A stretch of DNA of 64,000 bases from Saprospiraceae bacterium (GTDB lineage Bacteria; Bacteroidota; Bacteroidia; Chitinophagales; Saprospiraceae): the NCBI GenBank assembly GCA_016715965.1, contig JADJXG010000001.1:1493501-1557500 (forward strand), read 5' to 3'. The position numbers were made by a program, and so were the translations under genes. Every line of letters starts with the position of its first letter. Position 1 is the first letter of the stretch. Positions 44,571-53,428 of this stretch are shown in pieces. The notes under the pieces are model-generated. The model ran no database searches. It had not been told where the DNA came from and was given only the letters and a program-made list of their open reading frames with translations.

Positions 44571-45026
44571 TTATTTTTTGATCCCTCTTTTATCCTTAAA
44601 AAACTTCTTTAGCAGGAGACCTGCCTCCTCAGAGCATAAGCCAAATTCGACCTGAGTCTTGGGATGGAGCAGATCTTTACCATAACGCATAAATCCAAGT
44701 TTTTCGTCTTCTGCCCCATACACCAGACGACCGAGTTGAGACCAACGAAGAGCTCCTGCACACATCACACAGGGTTCGAGGGTGACAAATAGACTGCAAT
44801 TTTTTAAATACTTGCTTCCCAAAAATTCAGAACCGGATGTGATGGCCAACATTTCAGCATGCGCGGTCACATCGTGCAATAACTCCGTTTGATTGTGAGA
44901 TTTAGCCAATATTTTGTTTTGGTGCACAAGGACGGCTCCGATCGGTATTTCACCCGCCAATTGGGCTTTTCTGGCCTCAGCCAGTGCCATTTTCATAAAA
45001 TATTCATCGTTGAAAACTGATAGCAA
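44571..45026 (-). CDS. tadA: tRNA-specific adenosine deaminase TadA
   Basis: A 151-residue zinc deaminase. The active site is VTAHAEMLAI (His-Ala-Glu) and the zinc cysteines are in TLEPCVMCAGAL (PCxxC). The C-terminal LLKKFFKDKR helix is also conserved. It converts A34 to inosine in tRNA-Arg; related guanine deaminases share the motifs, but the length and C-terminus favour TadA. The start is TTG at 45026; an ATG ten codons in (MKMALAEAR) is possible. It is divergent from guaB. Confidence 0.9.
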   Translation of the reverse strand: MLSVFNDEYFMKMALAEARKAQLAGEIPIGAVLVHQNKILAKSHNQTELLHDVTAHAEMLAITSGSEFLGSKYLKNCSLFVTLEPCVMCAGALRWSQLGRLVYGAEDEKLGFMRYGKDLLHPKTQVEFGLCSEEAGLLLKKFFKDKRGIKK

Positions 45027-45063
45027 AATGATAAAAATTTAATGGATTAGAGGCGTAAAGATA

Positions 45064-45071
45064 TATCTTTG
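45064..45071 (+). promoter_or_regulatory. -7 box of guaB, very close to the start codon
   Basis: TATCTTTG matches TAnnTTTG and ends four bases before the ATG at 45075. A TTTA is near the -33 position (45038-45041), so the promoter is plausible. With a start of transcription close to the ATG, the guaB message would have little or no leader. Confidence 0.6.
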
Positions 45072-45074
45072 CAG

Positions 45075-46556
45075 ATGGAAACAAACTTCTTCGCAGCACA
45101 ATTTCCGGGTCAGGAAGCTCTGACCTTTGATGATGTTTTACTGGTTCCTTCCTATTCCGAGGTATTGCCCAGAGAAACGGACATTAGCACCCGGTTGACC
45201 ACTGATATCAGGATTCACGTACCCATCGTTTCAGCCGCTATGGACACCGTTACCGAAAGAGACCTGGCCATCGCAATGGCCCGGATGGGAGGAATTGGCA
45301 TGATCCACAAGAACATGAGCATCGAACATCAGGCTTCTGAAGTCCGCAGCGTGAAACGCTCTGAAAGCGGTATGATCATCGATCCCGTAACCCTTAAAGC
45401 GGATGCAAAGGTAAAGGAAGCACTTGCCCTGATGGAGCAACACAGCATTGGCGGTATTCCGGTGATCGATGAATCCAGCAAACTGGTGGGCATTCTCACC
45501 AACCGCGATTTAAGGTTTGAGGCGCATCCCAACCGACCGATTTCTGAAATTATGACACGGGAAAATCTGATCACTGCACCGGTTGGAACCAATCTGACCA
45601 AAGCAAAATCCATTCTCCAGAAATACAAGATCGAAAAATTGCCCGTGGTCAAGAAAGATGGAACCCTCATGGGTTTGATTACCTACAAGGATATTATGAA
45701 GTTGGAGAATTTTCCAAATTCGTGCAAGGACAATTTAGGTCGTTTGGTGGTTGGAGCAGCAGTGGGCATTGCCTCCGATACGATAGAAAGGGTGGAGGCA
45801 CTCGTAGCTGTAGATGTCGATGTGATTTGTGTGGATACAGCCCATGGACACAGCAAGGGAGTACTTGATATGATCAAGTCCCTCCGAAAAAAATTCAAAC
45901 ATCTGCAGATCGTCGGAGGCAACGTCGCCACTGGAGAAGGCGCTTTGGCTTTGGCTCAAGCAGGTGTCAATGGGGTCAAGGTGGGAGTCGGACCCGGTAG
46001 CATTTGTACCACCCGTGTGGTGGCGGGGGTCGGTGTTCCACAGCTGACCGCGATCGCATTGGCGGCACACGCATTGAAGAAAAAAGGAATCCCCATTATT
46101 GGCGATGGAGGAATTAGATATACCGGTGACATACCCAAGGCCCTCGCGGCAGGAGCAAGCACCATCATGGCGGGATCGCTTTTTGCAGGGACCGAGGAAG
46201 CACCGGGTGAAACCATCATTTTTGAAGGAAGAAAATTTAAAGTGTACCGTGGTATGGGTTCCATTGGCGCCATGCAGCAAGGATCCAAAGACCGTTATTT
46301 TCAGGATGTGGAAGACGACATCAAAAAACTGGTGCCGGAAGGCATCGAAGGAAGACTTCCATTCAAAGGAAAAGTCTCAGAAGTCATGGTTCAGTATATT
46401 GGTGGATTGAAGGCCAGCATGGGATATGTGGGAGCAGCCACCATTACTGATTTACAAAATGCAAAAATGGTACGCATCACCAATAGCGGTATCACTGAAT
46501 CCCATCCCCACAATATCACCATCACCAAGGAGTCCCCGAATTATAGCAGGAGGTAA
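45075..46556 (+). CDS. guaB: Inosine-5'-monophosphate dehydrogenase
   Basis: A 493-residue enzyme that oxidises IMP to XMP in guanine nucleotide synthesis. It has the (beta/alpha)8 barrel with two CBS domains inserted at about residues 95-215 (EALALMEQHSIGGIPVID, IMTRENLITAP). The catalytic Cys lies in GVGPGSICTTRVVAGVG, and the flap holds FEGRKFKVYRGMGSIGAM. ATG 45075 is preferred over the TTG at 45069, because the latter falls within the -7 box. Full length and intact. Confidence 0.96.
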   Translation: METNFFAAQFPGQEALTFDDVLLVPSYSEVLPRETDISTRLTTDIRIHVPIVSAAMDTVTERDLAIAMARMGGIGMIHKNMSIEHQASEVRSVKRSESGMIIDPVTLKADAKVKEALALMEQHSIGGIPVIDESSKLVGILTNRDLRFEAHPNRPISEIMTRENLITAPVGTNLTKAKSILQKYKIEKLPVVKKDGTLMGLITYKDIMKLENFPNSCKDNLGRLVVGAAVGIASDTIERVEALVAVDVDVICVDTAHGHSKGVLDMIKSLRKKFKHLQIVGGNVATGEGALALAQAGVNGVKVGVGPGSICTTRVVAGVGVPQLTAIALAAHALKKKGIPIIGDGGIRYTGDIPKALAAGASTIMAGSLFAGTEEAPGETIIFEGRKFKVYRGMGSIGAMQQGSKDRYFQDVEDDIKKLVPEGIEGRLPFKGKVSEVMVQYIGGLKASMGYVGAATITDLQNAKMVRITNSGITESHPHNITITKESPNYSRR

Positions 46557-46571
46557 GGGTGTGATACAACG

Positions 46572-47154
46572 ATGGAAAAATATAAATATAAATATAGGAT
46601 TCCATCTGCCCGATTAACAAATTCGGATTACGGTTCTGCTGCATTGTATTTTATGACCATCTGTACCCATAATCGTCATTACTATTTCGGTGATATTTTG
46701 GATGGAAAAATGCAATTATCAGAAATCGGTAATATCGTTGAAATCGAATGATTGAAAACATTTGATATACGTCAGGATATGAATTTAACCAAAGGCCATT
46801 ATATTGTGATGCCAAACCATTTTCATGCCATCGTAGTCATTGGTAAAATCCATATAATACGAAACATGATTCCGATCGTAGAGACACCATGCATGATGTC
46901 TATGCGATAAATACCAATTCCAACAATCCCCCAAAAACAGATTTGGTCCCCAATCAAAAAATTTGGCTTCGATGATTCGTGGATTTAAATCGGCTGTAAC
47001 CATTACTACCCACTAAATCAATCCTCAATTTCAGTGGCAATCAGGTTTCCGCGAAAATATAATTCGCAATGAAGATTCATATCATCGCATTTCAAATTAC
47101 ATCATTTATAACACATCCAATTGGATAGAGAATAAATTTTGTGATGATAGATAG
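46572..47154 (+). pseudogene. Broken REP-associated tyrosine (Y1) transposase
   Basis: The first 59 codons read as an intact RAYT N-terminus: TSDYGSA-like LTNSDYGSAALYFMTICTHN, YYFGDILDGKMQLSEIG. Codon 60 (46749-46751) is TGA where the family has Trp (EIExLKT). The HUH motif PNHFHAIVVIG follows. Frame then changes; GRDTMHDVYAINTN-like and SMIRGFKSAVTIT segments are in other frames. A TAA interrupts the line after ITTH, and the last part is FRENIIRNEDSYHRISNYII. So at least one nonsense codon, shifts of frame and a second stop break it. Catalysis is lost. Confidence 0.85.
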
Positions 47155-47283
47155 AATTAATTAGCATCCAGATTTGTATAAAACTATTTCGCAATATCTT
47201 TCGAATGAGAATCTTACATTTTGAGTACTACTGATCATATTGCTTAAAATGTAATAAATACCACAATACTTTGTCCTCTTTTC

Positions 47284-47314
47284 TTTCACCAATCATTAGA
47301 TTGTATTATATTTG
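47284..47314 (+). promoter_or_regulatory. Putative promoter of the propeller T9SS protein gene
   Basis: TTTC at 47284-47287 and TATATTTG at 47307-47314 are spaced by 19 bases, differing from the Bacteroidota consensus by one base. The ATG at 47377 lies 62 bases downstream. Confidence 0.6.
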
Positions 47315-47376
47315 TATAGATATTCACTTCAAATGTGGATAAAGATCAATTATTTATTTACAAAAAATCGAATGTG

Positions 47377-48606
47377 ATGAAAGAGAAACTATTTTGTGCA
47401 ATACTTATTTTAATCGGGCAATTTGCGGTAGCCCAGGATTATTGGGAGTGGGTGGATTCACCTCCCATTGGTTTGGTCAATTCCTTCGTACTGGATAAGG
47501 ATGGACGTATGTATCAAGCGGTTTGTGACAGGATATACTATTCTGATGACCATGGCTCAAGCTGGGAACCTACCCAATTTTATTTTGACAATTGTTTTCC
47601 TTCCACATTGGCCATCAACAAAGATGGATTTCTTTTTGCGAGTACCATTTCAGAGGGCATCTACCGATCTGCAGATCGAGGCCAAACCTGGAAGCATCTG
47701 ACCAATGGCTTGCCGGCTTGCTGCATCCAATCGATTGCATTTAATTCTGCAGGTCATATTTTTGTGGGGTCAAGAACCATGGGAATTTATATCTCTAAAG
47801 ACAAAGGAGAGAGTTGGACAGAATTTAATGCAGGATTACTTCATTTAGGTGTAAGTGTGATTAGAATTAACGATAAGGATCATATTTTTGCCGGTACGGA
47901 TCAAGGTATAGTATATAGATTTACGCAGCAGGGTTCCAAATGGTTTAATATAAACAGAGGCTTGAAGGGCGACAAGATTAATGATTTGGCCATTAATTCC
48001 AAAGGTCATCTCTTTCTTGGAACCAATAAAGGTGAATTGTATCGGTCTACCAATAATGGTGACCAGTGGACCCAATGTCTGAACAATTCTGCTTTCAAAA
48101 CATCTTCGATTCGGTCAATTGTCATCAACCGTTTTGATGATATTTATATTGGGAGCCCCCATGGTGTATTGCGCAGCACCGACAATGCCCAAAATTGGAC
48201 TTGGTTTAATCAAGGGTTGACCAATACCTATGTGTGCAAATTGGGCATCAATGCAAGAGATCAGATTTTAGCAGGAATTGAAATCGGAGTATTCAGGACC
48301 AACTCGTTGGTGAGTTCAACCAAAGAATTGTCAACATTGTATCCAAAGAATTTTGTTGAACAAAATTCTCCCAACCCGTTCAGCTCAACTACCCAAATTC
48401 CTATTTATTTGATGCGTGGTGATCGAATGACGGTAGATATTTTAGATGAATTTGGAAGAACCATAGACAACTTAAGGAATGAACCAATGGTGCAGGGTAG
48501 ACAAATGATTGAATGGAATGCAGAATCTCACCCTCCGGGAATTTACTATTGCAGAGTAAGAGCAGCTGACTTTATACAAACGATTAAATTGATTGTGGTG
48601 AAATAA
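47377..48606 (+). CDS. BNR-type propeller protein with T9SS sorting domain
   Basis: A 409-residue secreted protein. A signal peptide ends at QFAVAQD. The body has repeated sialidase-like/YCF48-like blades with Asp-box motifs: SDDHGSSW, SADRGQTWKH, SKDKGESWTE, STNNGDQWTQ and STDNAQNWTW, about 50 residues apart. The end is a T9SS type A domain (SPNPFSSTTQIPIY, PPGIYYCRVRA). Asp boxes are structural and do not prove glycosidase activity. The ATG at 47377 starts a clean signal peptide; GTG at 47335 is an alternative. Surface or extracellular. Confidence 0.86.
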   Translation: MKEKLFCAILILIGQFAVAQDYWEWVDSPPIGLVNSFVLDKDGRMYQAVCDRIYYSDDHGSSWEPTQFYFDNCFPSTLAINKDGFLFASTISEGIYRSADRGQTWKHLTNGLPACCIQSIAFNSAGHIFVGSRTMGIYISKDKGESWTEFNAGLLHLGVSVIRINDKDHIFAGTDQGIVYRFTQQGSKWFNINRGLKGDKINDLAINSKGHLFLGTNKGELYRSTNNGDQWTQCLNNSAFKTSSIRSIVINRFDDIYIGSPHGVLRSTDNAQNWTWFNQGLTNTYVCKLGINARDQILAGIEIGVFRTNSLVSSTKELSTLYPKNFVEQNSPNPFSSTTQIPIYLMRGDRMTVDILDEFGRTIDNLRNEPMVQGRQMIEWNAESHPPGIYYCRVRAADFIQTIKLIVVK

Positions 48607-48615
48607 TTTATTTTA

Positions 48616-48654
48616 ATGCTGAACTTTGGATGTTTTGGTTCAGAACATTTTTTG
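48616..48654 (+). terminator. Probable terminator of the propeller protein gene
   Basis: CTGAAC at 48619-48624 pairs with GTTCAG at 48638-48643 and is followed after four bases by a run of six T. It begins ten bases past the stop. The stem is short. Confidence 0.45.
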
Positions 48655-49110
48655 AGCGATATCAAGGATTTAATTCAAATGGGAGGAGACTTGTTTTTAT
48701 GATTCACAAGAATCAGCTTGGATATTGGAAAAGTCTCGTGGATTAAATCAAATACGTCAAATAAATGATTATTGTCAGGGCAGTTTACTGGTTATTCTCA
48801 CGAAGGTCTCGAATTTTAATATCAAAGTCAATGCCATGCAATAATGATTTTGTTGAAGGATTGCTTAGGTGGGGTTACAGTTGGAATAAAAGCACGAAGG
48901 ACACTTTTTTCTATGCCCCCCTATAATGCAAACAAATCCTGCCTTGGCTTAAGATAAGCTTTCTTTTATGTGGTTATATTCACTTAAATTCATGATTCAT
49001 TTGTTTCTTTGTCCTCGCAATGAATCAACTGTCTTCTGATCTTCGAGTTTGTCATACCATCAAGGCGGTTCATTCATTCAATTTTAAAATCAATTGATTC
49101 AACCACGATT
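48655..49110. other. Intergenic stretch, no gene seen
   Basis: No reading frame or RNA gene can be supported here. The region is AT-rich and carries no perfect TAnnTTTG box; the nearest is TTTCTTTG around 49004-49012, two bases off, about 100 bases before the tricorn-like gene. Confidence 0.4.
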
Positions 49111-52100
49111 ATGAAAAATATTTTTCTTCTTATTGCTCTGATGGCCATCAGCGCTCAAACTCGTGCACAGCAAGAAGCTTTATGGCTTCGGTATCCTTCC
49201 ATTTCTCCGGATGGAAAAACCATATTGTTTAGTTATCAGGGAGACCTTTACAGTGTTTCATCAGAAGGCGGTGTCGCTACTCCACTGACCGTACACGAGG
49301 CATACGATTTTATGCCGGTTTGGTCACATGATGGACGTCAGATCGCTTTTGCCAGCGACCGCTATGGGAATTTTGATGTATTTGTGATGCCAGCCACCGG
49401 AGGCTCAGCCCAACGCCTGACTTATCATTCGGCCGGTGAATTTCCCAGTGATTTTTCGAGCAACGATCAAGAAGTAATCTACAGTTCCAGCCAACTGGAT
49501 GCAGCTTCTCATCAACAGTTTCCCTCGGGAATTCTTCCGGAACTATACCGCATCTCCGTAGCTGGGGGAATGCCTCGTTTGTTGCTGACGACGACCGCGG
49601 AAGCTGCCAAATTCAATCGCGATGGATCTCTGCTGGTCTTTCACGATCGGAAGGGCTATGAGGATGAATTTAGAAAGCATCATACCAGTAGTGTGGCCAG
49701 GGATATTTGGAAATATGAAGTGAAGTCCGGTAAATACACCCGTCTTAGCAAATTTGAAGGAGAGGACCGACATCCTGTAATTGCTCCGGATCAACAAAAT
49801 TGCTATTTTCTGAGTGAGCGAAGTGGCAGTTTTAATATTTGGAAAATGAGATTGGATGGAAGCAATCCAATACAGCTCAGTTTCTTTCAACGGCATCCTG
49901 TTCGGTCCTTGAGCATAAGCAATGAAGGTATCTTGTGCTTCAGTCAGGATGGAATGTTGTACACCATGAAGGAAGGTAGTGAAGCAAAAAAAATCACCGT
50001 TAAAATTTTAAACGACAAGCGTTATAATCCTTCAAAAACCATTTCGGTGGGCAATGGAATTTCAGAAATGACGCTGTCTCCCAATGGGAAAGAAGTGGCC
50101 TATGTCCATAGAGGTGAGGTTTTCGTTTCTTCTGTCAAGGAGGGCCACACAAAAAGAATCACCAACACTCCGGAACAAGAGAGATCGGTCAGTTTCAGTC
50201 CTGATGGTCGAAGCATTCTCTATGCCGGCGAACGCAATGGTAGTTGGAATATTTATCAAAGTACCCTGGCACGACAAGAAGAAAAGTTTTTTTTCAATTC
50301 AACCGTTCTGAAAGAGATTGCATTAATTGCGACTGATGCTGAAGAATTTCAACCGGCCTATTCTCCGGATGGAAAGGAAGTTGCCTATTGGGAAGAGCGC
50401 ACGACATTGCGCGTGTTCAACCTATCCAGTAAAGCAACCCGAACAGTTTTACCGGGAGATCGCAATTACAGTTATGCAGACGGAGATCAACATTTTCGTT
50501 GGTCACCTGACAGCAAATGGTTACTGGCAGAATTTCTTCAGCCCAATCAGTGGATTGGCCAGGCAGGTCTCGTAGATGCCGCAGGAGGTAAAGAACCAAT
50601 CAACCTTACAAAAAGCGGATACAGCAATTTTCAGCCCAAATGGATGATGGATGGGAAAATGATGCTGTGGTTTAGCGATCGGGATGGAATGAAAAATGAC
50701 GCCAGCTGGGGAGGTCAGGCAGATGTCTATGGAATGTTTTTTACACAGGAGGCCTACGACCGATTTATCTTGAGCAAAGAGGAATATGAAATTTTGAAGG
50801 AGGAAGAAAAAGAGAAAAACAAGGAGAAAGAAAAAGAAAGCAATCCAGCAGAGGACAAGTCCAGAAATAAATCCGAAACGGAAACAAAAGAGAAAAAAGA
50901 GGAACAAAAAAAGATAGAGCCTCTGAAATTTGAATTGGATGGGATTGAAGACCGGAAACAAAGACTGACCATACATTCTTCCCTGCTGGGTGATGCCATC
51001 CTTTCCAAAGATGGTGAAAAGATGTTTTATTTGGCCAGGTTTGAAAAAGGCTTTGACCTTTGGCAGACAGAATTGCGCACAAAAGAAACCAAGATTCTCC
51101 TGAAGTTGGCAGCTGATGGAGCCGGTTCTTTAACGCTTGATAAAGAAGGCAAATTCATTTATCTCTTGACCGATGGAAAAATGATCAAGGTCGAGGTGGA
51201 AAGCGGAAAGCAGGAAAGCATCGGAATAAAAGGTGAAATGACCCTCAACGAAGATGTGGAGCGTTCCTATTTGTTTGAACACGCGTGGAGACAGGCCAAG
51301 AAAAAATTCTATGTAAAAGATTTGCATGGGGTGGATTGGGAAGGATACAAAAAAGATTACAGCCGTTTTCTGCCCTACATCAACAACAATTTTGACTTTG
51401 CAGAAATGATGAGCGAGCTATTGGGAGAATTAAATGCCTCGCATACAGGAGCTCGTTTTCGTCCGTCCGTTCCCCTGGGTGATCAAACGGCATCATTGGG
51501 ATTATTTTATGATCAGACTTATACCGGCAATGGTCTGCGAATTCAGGAAGTGATGGCCAAAAGTCCGGTCATCCAAAACGGATCTAAAATAAGAGCCGGA
51601 GTGATTATTGAAAAGATAGATGCCAATACAATTACAACGGAGACCAATTACCACAGCCTGCTCAATCGCAAAACCGGCAAACCCACCCTTTTGTCACTTT
51701 ACGATCCTGACAGCAAAACCCGCTGGGAGGAGGTGGTCAAACCCATTGGACTCGGAGAAGAGGGAGAGTTGCGCTACAAACGATGGGTAGAACGTTGCAG
51801 GCGCATCGTGGACAGTCTGAGTGGAGGCCGCATTGGTTATGTCCACGTTCGCGGAATGAATGATCAGAGTTACCGCACCGTGTATGAGGAAGCTCTTGGA
51901 AAAAATGCCGGAAAAGATGCGCTGGTGGTGGACACCCGTTTCAACGGAGGAGGATGGCTACACGACGATCTGGCTACTTTTTTGAATGGCAAAACCTATA
52001 TGACCTTTATGCCCCGTGACCAAAACATCGGCAATGAACCTCAATTCAAGTGGCGAAAACCAAGCGCAGTAGTGATGAGCGAAGGCAATTACTCGGATGC

Positions 52101-52380
52101 CCACATGTTTCCATATACTTATCGCGCGCTGGGGATTGGTAAGTTGATTGGTATGCCAGTTCCGGGTACCGGTACCGCTGTGTGGTGGGAAGGACTTCAA
52201 AACGGAGTGGTCTTTGGAATACCGCAGGTGGGAATGGTGGATACCAATGGCAAATACCTCGAGAATCAACAGTTGGAGCCGGATTTGCTGGTACCCAATG
52301 ATCCCGACGAGTTGAGCCGCGGTCGCGATCAGCAATTGGAAGCGGCAGTAGAAGAGCTTAAAAAACAAATTGGAAAGTGA
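49111..52380 (+). CDS. Tricorn protease-like S41 peptidase, exported
   Basis: A 1089-residue protein. The signal peptide ends at QTRAQQ. Two sets of WD40/PD40-like repeats follow (PSISPDGKTILFSYQGDLY, PVWSHDGRQIAFASDRYG, DRHPVIAPDQQNCYFLS). A very charged Lys/Glu linker lies at about residues 560-600. The C-terminal half has a tricorn-C1-like domain, a PDZ-like domain (VIIEKIDANTITT) and an S41 protease domain with the catalytic Ser in EGNYSDAHMF. It should degrade peptides in the periplasm. Length and order match bacterial tricorn homologues. Confidence 0.9.
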   Translation: MKNIFLLIALMAISAQTRAQQEALWLRYPSISPDGKTILFSYQGDLYSVSSEGGVATPLTVHEAYDFMPVWSHDGRQIAFASDRYGNFDVFVMPATGGSAQRLTYHSAGEFPSDFSSNDQEVIYSSSQLDAASHQQFPSGILPELYRISVAGGMPRLLLTTTAEAAKFNRDGSLLVFHDRKGYEDEFRKHHTSSVARDIWKYEVKSGKYTRLSKFEGEDRHPVIAPDQQNCYFLSERSGSFNIWKMRLDGSNPIQLSFFQRHPVRSLSISNEGILCFSQDGMLYTMKEGSEAKKITVKILNDKRYNPSKTISVGNGISEMTLSPNGKEVAYVHRGEVFVSSVKEGHTKRITNTPEQERSVSFSPDGRSILYAGERNGSWNIYQSTLARQEEKFFFNSTVLKEIALIATDAEEFQPAYSPDGKEVAYWEERTTLRVFNLSSKATRTVLPGDRNYSYADGDQHFRWSPDSKWLLAEFLQPNQWIGQAGLVDAAGGKEPINLTKSGYSNFQPKWMMDGKMMLWFSDRDGMKNDASWGGQADVYGMFFTQEAYDRFILSKEEYEILKEEEKEKNKEKEKESNPAEDKSRNKSETETKEKKEEQKKIEPLKFELDGIEDRKQRLTIHSSLLGDAILSKDGEKMFYLARFEKGFDLWQTELRTKETKILLKLAADGAGSLTLDKEGKFIYLLTDGKMIKVEVESGKQESIGIKGEMTLNEDVERSYLFEHAWRQAKKKFYVKDLHGVDWEGYKKDYSRFLPYINNNFDFAEMMSELLGELNASHTGARFRPSVPLGDQTASLGLFYDQTYTGNGLRIQEVMAKSPVIQNGSKIRAGVIIEKIDANTITTETNYHSLLNRKTGKPTLLSLYDPDSKTRWEEVVKPIGLGEEGELRYKRWVERCRRIVDSLSGGRIGYVHVRGMNDQSYRTVYEEALGKNAGKDALVVDTRFNGGGWLHDDLATFLNGKTYMTFMPRDQNIGNEPQFKWRKPSAVVMSEGNYSDAHMFPYTYRALGIGKLIGMPVPGTGTAVWWEGLQNGVVFGIPQVGMVDTNGKYLENQQLEPDLLVPNDPDELSRGRDQQLEAAVEELKKQIGK

Positions 52381-52487
52381 TTCGCAGGGTCCAAAGCACT
52401 CCAAAATCGCTATGATAAAATATCTAATCAAACACTAAAACCATTTTGGAATATAATGGGATTCTTGAAGAACCTCCTTTGGATCGC

Positions 52488-52703
52488 TTATACGAACGCA
52501 ACAACAACAAAGAAGAAATGAAACAGCCAATATGGAAGAATTAATATCTCCAAAATACCAAATAAAATAAGCTGATATTTTTTTTTGAGCTGCTGACTTT
52601 CTTCATTAGAAAATCGCATGTTGTAGGATAGATTTGTTTTAAACACTCCTGTACAAATTTCGGTCCAGTGGAGCCACCATATTTGAATCCAAGTGGCTTG
52701 CAT
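52488..52703 (-). CDS. Possible small membrane protein
   Basis: A 71-residue frame ending ILFGILEILILPYWLFHFFFVVVAFV-like (a C-terminal hydrophobic segment). A 43-residue version starts at the ATG around 52619. No homology is recognised. It sits 33 bases downstream of the LytTR regulator gene on the same strand. It could be a remnant or chance frame in AT-rich DNA. Confidence 0.2.
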   Translation of the reverse strand: MQATWIQIWWLHWTEICTGVFKTNLSYNMRFSNEESQQLKKKYQLILFGILEILILPYWLFHFFFVVVAFV

Positions 52704-52735
52704 TTGAACATTATCAGCTTATCTTAATTCTGTGT

Positions 52736-53428
52736 TTATAAATTCTCCATAATTCCACGGTACTCCCTTCCGATGGGAATAGAAATTCCATTTATTTCAA
52801 CTTGTTCTGATGTGTATGATTCAACTTTGGTCGTTGAGATGATAAAGGAACGGTGTATTCTCTTAAAAAGTTTTTCAGGAAGCAGGCTTTCCATTTCATG
52901 GGTACTCAACTTTGACGTAAATTGATTTTTGATCGTCACAATCTTGATATACTCCCTTTGACTCTCAATGTATAAAATATCGGAATAGAGAATTTTCACT
53001 TTTTTCTTTTGAACATTCAGAAAAATGTAGTCTTTCCTGGTAGGTGCATCATCAGTCTCTGAACCATCTTGGCGAGTGATCTTTACCTTATTGACGGCGA
53101 CCAAAAAGCGTTCGAATGAAAAGGGTTTGAGAAGATAGTCTGTCACATTCAGATCATAACTCTGCAAGGCATATTGATGATAGGCGGTTGTAAAAATAAC
53201 AGCCGGCGGGTGAACCAGGGTTTTCAGGAAATCTATTCCCTTTAGTTTTGGCAGATGTAAATCAAGGAAAATGAGATCAGTTTTATTTTCACGCAGAAAT
53301 TCAATAGCCAGCAGTGCATTTCGGAAACTTCCTTCTAGTTCCAAAAATGGTACCTGTCCTATATATTCGATGAGTACTTTCATGGCCAAGGGTTCGTCCT
53401 CAATCACAATGCACTTGATATTAGACAT
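52736..53428 (-). CDS. LytTR-family response regulator
   Basis: A 230-residue regulator. The receiver domain has VIEDEPLAMK, phospho-Asp in LIFLDLHLPKLKG, and Lys in DYLLKPFSFERF. The C-terminal LytTR DNA-binding domain has YIFLNVQKKKVKI, DILYIESQREYIKI and HRSFIISTTKVESY. It pairs with the overlapping histidine kinase at 53421. These LytS/LytR-like systems in Bacteroidota regulate envelope or quorum-like outputs; the target here is unknown. Confidence 0.92.
   Translation of the reverse strand: MSNIKCIVIEDEPLAMKVLIEYIGQVPFLELEGSFRNALLAIEFLRENKTDLIFLDLHLPKLKGIDFLKTLVHPPAVIFTTAYHQYALQSYDLNVTDYLLKPFSFERFLVAVNKVKITRQDGSETDDAPTRKDYIFLNVQKKKVKILYSDILYIESQREYIKIVTIKNQFTSKLSTHEMESLLPEKLFKRIHRSFIISTTKVESYTSEQVEINGISIPIGREYRGIMENL

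Noticed and set aside
45329..46288. Several minus-strand frames opposite guaB
   Set aside because: Shadows of the conserved IMP dehydrogenase codons.
47377..48606. Calling the Asp-box propeller protein a sialidase
   Set aside because: The Asp boxes are structural only. No catalytic Arg triad, Tyr/Glu pair or FRIP motif was found.
50521..51082. Minus-strand Phe/Leu-rich frames opposite the tricorn-like gene
   Set aside because: They reflect the Lys/Glu-rich linker read backwards and are not membrane proteins.
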